A model generated the notes under the pieces. That model was not told the DNA's origin and ran no database searches. It worked only from the letters and a program-made list of their open reading frames with translations. From positions 30,636,268 to 30,700,267 of the forward strand of contig OU342639.1 in assembly GCA_910589415.1 (NCBI GenBank): 64,000 nt of DNA, written 5' to 3'. Below are positions 54,501-64,000 of this stretch, one piece after another; the first letter of the stretch is position 1; every line of letters begins with the position of its first letter. The DNA comes from Malachius bipustulatus. Taxonomy: Eukaryota > Arthropoda > Insecta > Coleoptera > Melyridae. The translations under genes were made by a program, and so were the position numbers.

Positions 54501-57500
54501 TGTCAACCTCCAGCAATGTAACTTAGTGAATGTGATGCCCAATTCTGGCCTTTTAAGCAATTTTAAATTGGCTTCGTCTTTCGAATCCAAAATATTTACT
54601 TCTTGAATCACATTGAACACTGCAGCCAATTTTTGCCTGAAAAAGACATACAAACATTGATATTCAAAAGCAACTTGTCTCAACTGCTAAACCAAAAAAG
54701 AAAGTAATTTCCCTACCTCATGGGTTCTGAAATACCAGGTGTAATTAAAACAACTAACTGCTGCTTCGTTCCTGCTTGCTTCAGGGAATGAGCTAACACT
54801 AATGCTCCCAGCGAATAGGAATCATTCGTAGCTAACGTCACCCAAGCAAAGCCTGAAAATATTTGGCAATTAATTATTATTATCAAAATTCAATATATTA
54901 ACTCTCATTATTGACCTCATTTATTCATAAAAAAAATTATTTTTTTATCAATGATACTTTATGTATTTTCTAGACCTGTTATTATGAGACAAAAAAGTAT
55001 TTCTTATTATCTTGACAGTTTAAAAAATTCAACTATAATTAGTGTTCATCGTCAGTGACCCGTTTTAAAAAACATACACCAAACCGTTTTTAGAAATTTC
55101 GGAAAATTTTTAATTTCTAAAAATACCATCCATTTCTCCACCATTTTTTTTTATTGATATTTTTATGCGTAAAGACTGTATAAATATTATCACTATCCAT
55201 AATTTTTTTTTTTACATACAAGGTGATTCAGTGGTAATAAGTACCATAAATTGAGGGGCTTGTTGATATAAAGCTATAAAATATTGAGCAAATGTAAATA
55301 ATTTTTTTTTACTAATACATTTGAATTTTTATCGAAAATTTATAAGTTTATCTTTATATAGCAATTTTATTTGGCATTCGGAAAAAACGATGCAAAAAAA
55401 AATGGAAAAGCAGTTCAGAATTTTTTTACGAGACAAAAGGTGTCCTGTGACCCCAGATTCTACGCCACTGGGTGCTTCGGTTATACGGTATACCCACAAT
55501 TTTTCAAAATATGGGTTATTAAATAGAAAACCAAACAAAAATTCATAATTGGTCCACTCTGTAGAAAGATACAATAAAAACTAGTTTCGCAGATTGATTT
55601 GACACTTATCTCTTATACCTTTTACTTATACCTTTTGTATCTCTGTTAAAAAAAAATTTCATAAAAAATGTATTTGAATTTTCTTTATATTTTTTCTTTA
55701 CCTACAAGCCCCTCAATTTATGGTACTTATATCTTGCTGTGGGTTGATGTATATTTTTTTGCTTTTGAATTAAAGCTAACAGAAAATTAATTTAAAATAC
55801 CTATTGTCTAACAATTATGATTGATAAAATCGTTATATTATATTAAGTGCTGAACTTAATTCTTTATAATTCTACGAAAAAGTGAAAATAAATACCTAGT
55901 CCAGTTTAGTATTTTTCTATGATCTTTTTATTAGATGAAAAACTCTGTAAACTCGAGAGACAAAAAACAATTCCTATGCTATGACATTCACCTACAATGA
56001 ATATCGTATACTTATTTTTGAATTATTGTAAATTATTATAAATAAAAGGCAATAAAAATAGTATTCTCTGGTAAGTGATGAGTGTTGGTGAGCATTTTCA
56101 AAAATAGAAAATTCGTTATTTTATTATAAGAGAATATATGATTGCATATTATATCGAATGTCAAAATAACTCCAAAAATTTACCATGATCGTGGAAGCAT
56201 TCAAAATGTTAACTATCTAACTTCAATTCAAGGAAATCTGAGCGAAGAAAACTTTCTGTCAGCAACTTCAAGAGCTTGCTCGTAATTTATGAAAAGCCAT
56301 GCGCGTAATTATTTATTATTAAATTCAGATCTATTAAATATGTTTTGCGTAGGTACCTATATGAAATTTTTATTTGTTTCAAAGAATTGCATAGAAATTC
56401 TTAGTTTCTAGTACAATATTCAATTTATCGGGCCATCACGTACCTACCTCTATAAAAGTTGACCTGAATAATAATATGTATTTTTTAAAAATAGTTTCCA
56501 AGAAAAAATATCCACAAACTATGTCGGGGTTAAATGACTTTAAATGAGTTTGATGCCAAATAATCGTGATAAATTTGGAATACCGAAAAAACATATTGAA
56601 ATACCTATGGAAAGATAGAAAAAAACTTTTTATAATGTACCTATGTACCATACTTTGTTTGTGTCTTTCAAGTTATTTATGGTTACATGCATATTTATTG
56701 GATATATATTCACGCCAAAATTTATTCACATACGAGTAGACTATTCATAGTCAGATAAACAAACAGAAAATGCTTTTAGTAAAATAAAAGTATAATACAT
56801 CACTCTTTATATACATTTTTGATCATGAATCAAGCATCACCGCGGAGAACTCTATTCTGTTGGTAGGTAATATTGTTAATAAATTTATTTTGTATTATAA
56901 TAGGTATACCTACCTACCTAAAGATTTACGTAGTCGAATTTTTGAATTAGAGGAAATGATATTTTCAGCATTCAATTACGTAGAGGTACTACCTTAATCC
57001 ATGATCTAATTATGACCATAGCTGATGGAAACATGCGACATTATAGGACATGGTGCGTGAAAATTTTGTCACGATAAAATCGAAATTTTCCGATTTTCCA
57101 TCCAATTTATATTTTTTCGAAATTTGTATGTAGTTAAATTAATTCTCTAAAATATGAACTTATCAGTTTTCTCAGTTGATCTTAAGTTGACTCATTAATT
57201 TTTTTTAATGACACAAAAATTACTTTTTGAGTGCCACAATCACCCCCAATGAATAAATTATAATTTTTTTGCTCTGTATTTGCTTAATAAATTCGCGAAA
57301 GCTGATCTTCTGTATGTCCTATTGCAATAATGTGAGTGATAATTTTAATCAATATAAGAAGAAGAAGAAGAAGTGTAGGTGTGAATAAGGCTAGAGTTTC
57401 CTAATTTGCTCTACTTATATCAAGAATAAATTTGAACATCAAATTATTCAATTACAGTTCTATTTACATTCAATAAGAAACTATTAAGTAATAAGGTAGC

Positions 57501-60500
57501 AGTTCGGTTAAATTTTTTGGGGGGTCATGGGTTCAAGGTAAAAGATATCGAAGTTATAAAATAATTTTTTTTTTGATAATATACTTATAAATCGCTATAC
57601 CTATCAAGAAAAAAAAAACTCGACATGGAATATTACAGAAAAATTACTACCTCCATTGTGGTGCATTATTATAGTAATGCTCTATGACAGAGATTTAAGA
57701 TAAATTTACATATTTTTAAACCGAAATGACAAATGACATTTATGGGCATATGAAAAGAGAAACTAGATATGAGGGACGTTTCCAAAAGGTTTTTATAGAA
57801 TCATATGTTCTATATGTATGTAGGGTAGAGTAGGTACAACCACCGTTCACCCCAAAAATGGATTATAGTAATTAGTAATTTCGAAGAAAATTCAATTTAT
57901 CTTCTAAATTAGATCAAAAAATAAACAAATGAAAATGCAGAACCGTCATGATAATTAAACTATCTTAGTCCATAAATTTTATGAACTCAAACTTGGGAGT
58001 TCGTAAATTATACCTACCGCGGTCATAAACTATAACAAAGAGTTTGCATTGATAGGAGTGACTCCAGAAAGGTTTTATTGAGGAAGGTTCCTATAAGGGT
58101 TTTATTGCCTGCAATTCGGTGATTATTGTGTATTGTTGGTATAGGTAGCACGGCTTCCAGATGCCATAAATCATTTTGTTTACAAAAAAATGTTATTTTA
58201 TATCTCATTTTAAGACTATACTAACTGATTTTTTCAAACCTTTAATATTAATTATATCCTAAAAAATATATATTTTCACCATGCATTCATTGACTGACGC
58301 AGAATTAATTTTTTCCCTTAATTTGTAGCCCTGTGCCAGATACATTATACAGGGTGTTAAGAAAATGACGGATAAACTCTTCAGTACATTGTAGGGGGCA
58401 CTCAGTAGAGTACGGGAAAAATAATTTAAAAAATTCTGGTCTTCAATTTGGTGAGATAAAAAATGCCAAAGTTAACATTTTACTATCTTTGTTTTTCGGT
58501 ATTTGCAAAAACTAGATGATTTTACAGATATAAAAAAGGTACCTACTTTAATCGTTATCAATTGAAAAGATTGCTTAAAATGTATATCACTGGCTTGGAA
58601 AATTTAATAAGATTTTTTTTCTTTTCTAAGATGCTGAAAAAAAAGCATTTGGCAACAACGGTTTTGATACCTTGACTACCTACATTGTTAGAAATTAGAC
58701 GAAATTACCAAATAGCAACTGTTATTGTGTTAAACGTTGCCAAATTTATTGTTCAATATTTTGCTTATATCTTTTAAAATGTAGCTCTGGAATTTTTTAA
58801 ATTATTTTTCCCGTACTTTACTGAGTGTCCCCTACAATGTACTGAAGAGATTATCCGTCATTTTCTTAACACCCTGTATAGGTTTTTTTTCAGATTTTCA
58901 AATTTTCATTTCTGTTTTCAAAGACAATTTTTTGGGTGGGCACATTGCTGAGTGCTTGGACACCCTGTACACACCATGTAAATAGATATAGAATCGGTGA
59001 CGTTTGTTCATCGCTTCAATTATAATTTTTAGGTGCTGACGTATACTGACATCTGTTTTTTAGTCGTTATTGTAGCAGTTACTGCGTTACGAATACTCGA
59101 ATGCTTGGCAAATGCAAATGTTTTTCTAACATATTTAGAATAGAAAAAATCACTGCGTATTTTCAATAACAAAACATTTGGAGATGTTTCAACGGGTAAT
59201 GCGGACATCAAATTTGATGTTCAGTGTTTTTTGGAGACTATTGGGATTGGGAACACCCTAAATAGGTAGGTATATGTAAAACCTACTTTATAAAAAATTT
59301 GATCTTCCGACTCATATATAGAGACAGCAAAAAACTGGTTTTCGAAAATTCACCTCCCCACGATATATTACGTGTTTATAGAAATATGACATTTTTCGCC
59401 TACCTATACGCCACTGACCAACGAATTAAAATTTCTTTTACACTTATTAATTTACACTAACTTAAGCTGCGTTATTTAAAAATAAAATAAAATGGCATAA
59501 TTTAATTAGGTAGGTACTCAACTCAAATTTATAAAATAAAATTGATAGGTAATAATTTTCCCTTTTCACTGGATGGACCCTCCTCTGTATATGCTTAATT
59601 ATTTTTAGAATGCACTGGATAGTTATAAGTATACACTCTACTGCAAGGAGGTAGGTATAGTTATTTTATTTTCGTCCTGGAGAGTCACAGTTCATATTTA
59701 TTTGGAATATATTTTTAGTTAAAGGTCATTGTTACTATTGCTGGAGCTAAAATAAAAGAGGTTTTTTATAAAATGTATTCCAAGGTCAAAAAATGTATTT
59801 AGAGAAAAATACCTTTATATACCCACTTCTTTGGTACATAATATTAGGGTGGAATTTAATGTGTTTATTTATTTAAAAGATCTAATAAACAGGGTAGGTA
59901 AAAATATTAAATGTTATTTTTTGCTATTATAAATTATTATAAGGTGTTCTTTTATTTATAATATGACGCGAAATGCATTTTGTGCTATTTCCTCTGTTTC
60001 CGAAACCATTTTATTGGTACGCACTACATAAATTTATGCTTATTAAAATAAAACATTATTGCTACCAAATGAATCTTCTATAAGGTACCTATACTATAAG
60101 GTATATACTTAATGTTTATATTGTAATTAAATTTTAATTTTTTGATAAAAGCATATATCTTTCTCGATAATTTTTTCAACAGCCATAAAAGATAAAATAT
60201 ATACTTAATTTATATTATTAACACTTATTGGCGGTATTCATGGCTATAATTATTCAAAAAACTGAAACGTTTTATTAAATAGAACCCAATGAAAGTGATA
60301 AAAATAGATGATCATTGATTTATTGCCAAAAATTTGGTGCATTATATTAATAACGTGTAATTCTGAAATGATCACAAAAATAAATTCAGATATCTTGATG
60401 GATATCTAATATTCATATACTTATGTAAAATATTTCTTATTTAACTATATAACAGCGGTTGTTAGGTACCTCATGCATATCTGGTAATCACAGCATCGGT

Positions 60501-60737
60501 AGAGGTAGAGGTACCAATCCTTAACTATATTTCAACATTGTCGCACACATAAAATATCATCATCAGTATTTATTGTACAGTTAGGAATTAATGAATTTAC
60601 CAAACGTCTATTAATAGGTAAACAAATTGAATTAAATGCCTTAAATAAACAAGGTCGGCGAGAGTCACTATAGGTCGTGAACACGATAAAAATGAACATA
60701 ATTAGGCATAGAATCATTATTCAAACTTACCTCCCAT
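48514..60737 (-). CDS. Gyg: Glycogenin (short isoform)
   Basis: Self-glucosylating primer of glycogen synthesis, cytosolic, GT8 family. Coding exons, read right to left: 60737-60731, 54852-54717, 54636-54462, 54384-54222, 54168-54042, 53968-53788, 50206-49544, 48855-48514; phases agree and give 597 aa. Seen: [20 protein letters not shown] at the N-terminus, [22 protein letters not shown] with the DxD metal site at residues 102-104, [35 protein letters not shown], and YSYLPAFK with the first Tyr at residue 195, the known self-glucosylation site. After the catalytic part (to about 263) comes a variable Ser/Thr-rich linker in one 663-bp exon. The last exon carries the glycogen-synthase-binding motif, [18 protein letters not shown] (516-533), then an [10 protein letters not shown] repeat. 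Introns 1, 6 and 7 contain mobile elements or other inserted sequence. The start is the ATG in a 7-base coding exon before GTAAGT. Confidence 0.93.
48576..48668. repeat. 30-bp coding minisatellite in glycogenin
   Basis: Three units of tgcggcggtcggcacagctg plus caacttctgg (the first slightly diverged) and the start of a fourth. On the minus strand each encodes [10 protein letters not shown]. The 30-bp unit keeps the frame, so copy number can vary without breaking the protein end. Confidence 0.9.
50723..51523. mobile_element. 801-bp fold-back element in glycogenin intron 6
   Basis: Left taccgggtgtcccagactta, right taagtctgggacacccggta; the arms extend beyond 150 bp with inner 'accctgtatatatttttgta' words in mirror positions. 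An (aga)n run lies at 51016-51036. No coding sequence. Confidence 0.9.
51524..52864. other. Glycogenin intron 6 sequence
   Basis: Between two mobile elements; no gene or clear repeat recognised. Confidence 0.5.
52865..53592. mobile_element. 728-bp inverted-repeat element, GC-richer
   Basis: Left tagcgaattcgagttactgc, right gcagtcaactcgaattcgcta, inverted over about 24 bp with a 2-base indel. The interior is far more GC-rich than the intron around it and has degenerate subrepeats ('gtaatcgtattcgagtt', 'gtaattgtgttcgagtt', ctgctccgg) and mirrored 'ctgcac/gtgcag' and 'ggtgcac' words. No transposase is recognised. Different family from the TACAGGG elements. Confidence 0.75.
55217..55740. mobile_element. 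Degenerate fold-back element in glycogenin intron 1
   Basis: Left tacaaggtgattcagtggta then ataagtaccataaattgagg; the right arm has the inverse cctcaatttatggtacttat but its outermost 20 bases have decayed. The two overlapping open frames at 55321-55574 are opposite strands of the loop, not genes. Confidence 0.7.
55745..58347. other. Glycogenin intron 1 sequence
   Basis: AT-rich non-coding. Frequent short 'taggtacctacc' words and a small (aga)n run near 57358-57374. No gene recognised. Confidence 0.5.
58348..58878. mobile_element. 531-bp fold-back element in glycogenin intron 1
   Basis: Left tacagggtgttaagaaaatg, right cattttcttaacaccctgta; the arms continue with acggataaactcttcagtac and its near-inverse. 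TA at both ends. No coding sequence. Confidence 0.9.
58879..60730. other. Glycogenin intron 1, 5' part
   Basis: AT-rich, no gene recognised. An isolated 'ggacaccctgta' word at 58959-58970 and a 'gggaacaccctaaatag' at 59250 are probably remnants of fold-back element ends. Confidence 0.5.
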
Positions 60738-62076
60738 GGTTAGGCTCGTTTCGCTCTCAACTTTTCACAAATAAGTACTGTAAGGTTCTTTTCGATTTTC
60801 AATCCACTAATCAAGCCTGATGTTGAGATGTTCAAGTTGGTTGGCTGCTGAGGAATCAAATCAAATCACCAAATCAACGTACAGTGCTTGGCATGTAATG
60901 CGCAAACGAGAGACTACTCGTAATAAGTCGCTACGACTTATCTCTCCCTGACCAACCACGTTTGAAAACAGATAGGAGTGAACTAAGCTTAGTAAGACTA
61001 AGGTTGTCTAAGCGCCTGCCTAAAGTCATCCAAGTTCGAAGCTGTTGGGAGACGTACCGAATTAACCCCGTGAGCTGCCAATCTAAAATAAAAAGCGCAG
61101 AGTTCTCGAGCTCGAGACGTTTTGCAAGCTACAATTTTAATTTTAAATAGTTTTTTTAAACAACGCAATGTGGAAACTCGTCGAGTCTGCGCATCTTAGT
61201 TTATTTTAAAATTATTCATTGCCAAACGTTTTTATCTTATTGTCGTCGTCAGCATTTTTGACATAAAGCTGCTTCCAAAAAGGAGAGAGAATTCCGTTAC
61301 CTATTTTGATGATTTTTTTTTTCAAGTTCAACCGCGAAAAACAAGAAAAGTAGGTAGTCGAGGATAATATTCATAAGCCCAATTAATTAATCACACTATA
61401 AAATTGGAAAATATGCATGCAGAATGTGTATGTGCAAGCTTAACCACAGACTTCCTACTGGTCAGTTTTGGATATTCATAAAAGGACAGGAAAAACAAGA
61501 TTCTAATAGAAAAAATCAAAATTAAATAAAAAATATATTTTTTATTTAACAAATTTTAGCCCCCGTTTATTTTTTTTTTTCAAAAATTCCAGGGAGTGCA
61601 AGAAGTGCTCCCTTGCTCCTTTCTCACAACTGCATTAGTCCTTATATTATTATGAATGGATATAAGATAGGGATAGATAGGGTAACTGACAGTTTAGTTT
61701 TTCCCCACATCCTCCTCCCTCAGCTGGTTTGTCCCCAGCGCCTGGCCTCCTGTTTATCTTTTAACTTATATTGGCTTGGCACTCTTGACAGAAGAGGCAG
61801 ACGTTCAGAACTTCATACGAGTCACAACGGCGCTGGCAGCTGTCACTGCTAGGGTATGTACGACTTTAAGACTTATGCTTATTATTATTGTGTCTGAGAT
61901 CTGAGAGAACGAGTATAATAATCCGATATTATTATTATATCCGATCTGAGGGCAAGAGCCGGACCGAGCACACATGACAGGATTCGTCTTCGTCATGAGT
62001 GAATTTACTCCTTCGTTGTAATAAGTGATTGTGTCGATGGATTGGCAGATGCAAGGGTTCGGATATCGTAGACACG
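60738..62076. other. Region between two opposed gene starts
   Basis: Lies between the glycogenin start (minus) and the candidate first exon at 62077 (plus), so it may hold both promoters. No coding sequence recognised. The parts at 60900-61130 and 61700-62040 are less AT-rich than their surroundings. Confidence 0.4.
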
Positions 62077-62221
62077 ATGACGGAGTCCAGTTTAGAAACG
62101 CAGATCGATTGTTTTCTGGAACAATTCAGACGCAGTGCTTCGAAAGCTATGGAGGATCATGATCGCGATCGTGCCGGCATTGGACGATCTCGCAGCTCTC
62201 ATCTAGACATCGAGTCGCCTG
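62077..62221 (+). CDS. Candidate first coding exon, unknown protein
   Basis: ATG at 62077 opens 48 codons plus one base and stops at a strong donor, CCTG|GTGAGTAG. The product begins MTESSLETQIDCFLEQFRRS, continues with an acidic/basic helix-like stretch (MEDHDRDRAG) and a Ser/Arg run (GRSRSSHLDIE). An in-frame upstream ATG at 62029 would add 16 residues (MCRWIGRCKG...), but they look like leader sequence. The balanced codon use and precise donor favour a real 5' exon. The rest of the gene would lie beyond the window. I do not recognise the family. Confidence 0.5.
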
Positions 62222-62679
62222 GTGAGTAGATTATCTTTAATATGTCTTGCTGGTATAGGATATTGCCTACACTTGGGTGCTGGGTGTGGGTACACCTCTT
62301 GACACCTGTAGGTAGACTGTCGGTGTCGAGATTAGTGACGCTGGCCATGTATGTAATAAATAATAATATGAGCTATGTTATGTTATGACTGGTGATAAGA
62401 TAAGGCTGCTTGACTGTTTTGTGGCAAGCAATGTCAATGTAGGTACCTATAATCTTATTTTTTTATTACTGCTGTTCAAAAGCCCCTCTTGCTTTTTTAT
62501 AGTTATTTATTTACCTATTTATCTTTTTGTTATTTCTGTAAGTTTGGTTATTTATTGTATTTATGGTATTGATTCGACTTGGAGCCTTTACAGGTATTTT
62601 AAAATAAAAACAAATGCAGGCTTTGTAAATTCAGTGATTTCTTATACTCGGGTATCACAGGGTGGACAATAGAGCGCCA

Positions 62680-63905
62680 TCTATCATCTCGGCCAATAGC
62701 AATGATAGCAGTATCATGGGCCAATAGAGTTAAAGTCATAAATTTCTGCGCAGTTGTCAACATAACATAGCATCAATATACGGCTGAAGTTAAAATATAA
62801 ACTTCAATTTAATATATGTCATAATATACAGGGTGGTCACTTTCAACTGGCTCACCATTGGGATCTCCTAAACCGTAAGAGACACAGGGTTGCTTAAATT
62901 AGATAAAAGTTGCCCAATTTTATGCTCATTCAGAATCTGAAAAAAAAATTAGTATAAATTTCAGTCGTTGAAATATCCTGAAAAAACTGAAAAATTGAGA
63001 TTTCTTATTTTAGCCATATCTTCTTTACTATTGAAAATAAGTAAATAATTTTTCGTGGGCTTAAATAAGTCGTCATGAGCTATCCATTTGACATGAAAAA
63101 AAATTTCAAAGCCAACTAGATCTTAAAGTTTTCATAGCCAACTTTCGGTTTTCTTATGGCCGCCATATTGTTTTTCTATGTCATTCGGTATGAAATAAAT
63201 AATGAAAACCAAAAACTAATAAACTTCAAATAATAAATTTCAAAAATCTTATTCTTCTTTTTTCGAAAAAACAAAAAAAAAATTCGCTGAAATACGTCAA
63301 TATGAAGTCATACACTGTTTGCCTCATGGTTTTTGGATTTCTCTATGATATTCTATCTAAAAAGCTGTCTTTGAAGAATAAAAATTTTTGAAATTTATTT
63401 TTTGAAGTTTATTAGTTTTTGGTTTCCATTATTTTTTTCTTATCGAACCACATAGAAAAACAATATGGCGGTCATAAGAAAACCGAAAGTTGGCTATGAA
63501 AACTTTGGGATCTAGTTGGCTTTGAAAAATTTTTTAATGTTAAATGTATAGCTCATGACGACTTATTTAAGCCCACGAAAAATTATTTACTTATTTTCAA
63601 TAGTAAAGAAGATATGGCTAAAATAAGAAATCTCAATTTTTCAGTTTTTTCAGGATATTTCAACAACGACTGAAATTATACGAATTTTTTTTCAGATTCT
63701 GAATGAGCATAAAGTTGGGCAACTTTTATCTAATTTAAGCAATCCCTGTATCTCTTATGGTTTAGGAGATCCCAATGGTGAGCCAGTTGAAAGTGACCAC
63801 CCTGTATATTATGACATACGTCATACAGTCCAAATGCCTGTTTATTCATATTTATTGGCCAATAATGATACTGCTATTCAGCATGCTGTTGGCCGAGATG
63901 CAAAA
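62680..63905. mobile_element. Nested fold-back: outer diverged arms, inner 980-bp element
   Basis: Inner element 62827-63806: left tacagggtggtcactttcaa, right ttgaaagtgaccaccctgta, arms nearly identical for hundreds of bases. Outside it the flanks are also inverted copies but diverged: 'tatgtcataata' next to both ends, and further out catctcggccaatagc, gatagcagtatcat and ggccaata on the left matched by complements at 63855-63905. So either an older palindrome received a newer one at its exact centre, or one long palindrome has arms homogenised only in the middle. The interior is shared with 17593-18364 and 40560-40860. Confidence 0.8.
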
Positions 63906-64000
63906 TGCATGGGGGCTGTCAAATCTCTATATACGTCTTCCTTCAGTACTTCCAATTACAACTGACTCTTAGAGTTCAGACAGCTCTTATTATATACCCG

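Noticed and set aside
55321..55574. Open frames on both strands in glycogenin intron 1
   Set aside because: They lie in the loop of a fold-back element and have no domain or splice support.

Overview
The window is animal nuclear DNA, most likely from an insect. Genes are split by GT-AG introns (many only 50-60 bp), the background is AT-rich, and mobile elements fill much of the sequence. The order of insect cannot be fixed from this sequence alone.

Host genes. (1) A complete U2SURP/SR140 splicing-factor gene runs left to right (33691-41371, 15 coding exons, all splice phases consistent, 933 aa). (2) A complete glycogenin gene runs right to left (start codon at 60737, short-form stop at 48514). 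It has the catalytic glycosyltransferase, the self-glucosylated Tyr195 and the C-terminal glycogen-synthase-binding motif. A phase-matched cryptic donor plus a far exon (44428-46172) suggest a second, long isoform. (3) An intact single-exon six-finger C2H2 protein lies on the minus strand (28033-28782). (4) First coding exons of two unrecognised genes are proposed at 19269-19364 (weak) and 62077-62221 (better).

Broken gene copies. A frameshifted, stop-containing but intron-bearing piece of MON2 lies at 22465-24340. A KIF4-type chromokinesin remnant lies antisense inside a glycogenin intron. The left edge is a tandem array (nine copies) of one RNA-recognition-motif segment.

Mobile DNA by region. 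1-1991: RRM array. 2300-5940: I-type non-LTR retrotransposon (minus), split by a 766-bp inverted-repeat element. 6471-8465: degraded Ty3/gypsy reverse transcriptase and related repeats. 8997-9766: a fold-back element. 9903 to about 18960: a broken Ty1/copia element with an LTR, PBS-like and PPT-like signals, itself hit by two inverted-repeat elements, a fold-back in its LTR and further insertions near its 3' end. 29559-31000: 650-bp direct repeats. 31091-32042: an unclassified TA-flanked element with GGACGTCC subterminal repeats. At least a dozen fold-back elements ending TACAGGGTG or similar are spread over the window, including U2SURP and glycogenin introns.

U2SURP and glycogenin are ordinary housekeeping genes with no sign of acting together. 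No prokaryote-type system, CRISPR array or new multi-gene system was found. The most unusual content is the density and nesting of fold-back elements, the RRM array, and the predicted glycogenin long isoform.
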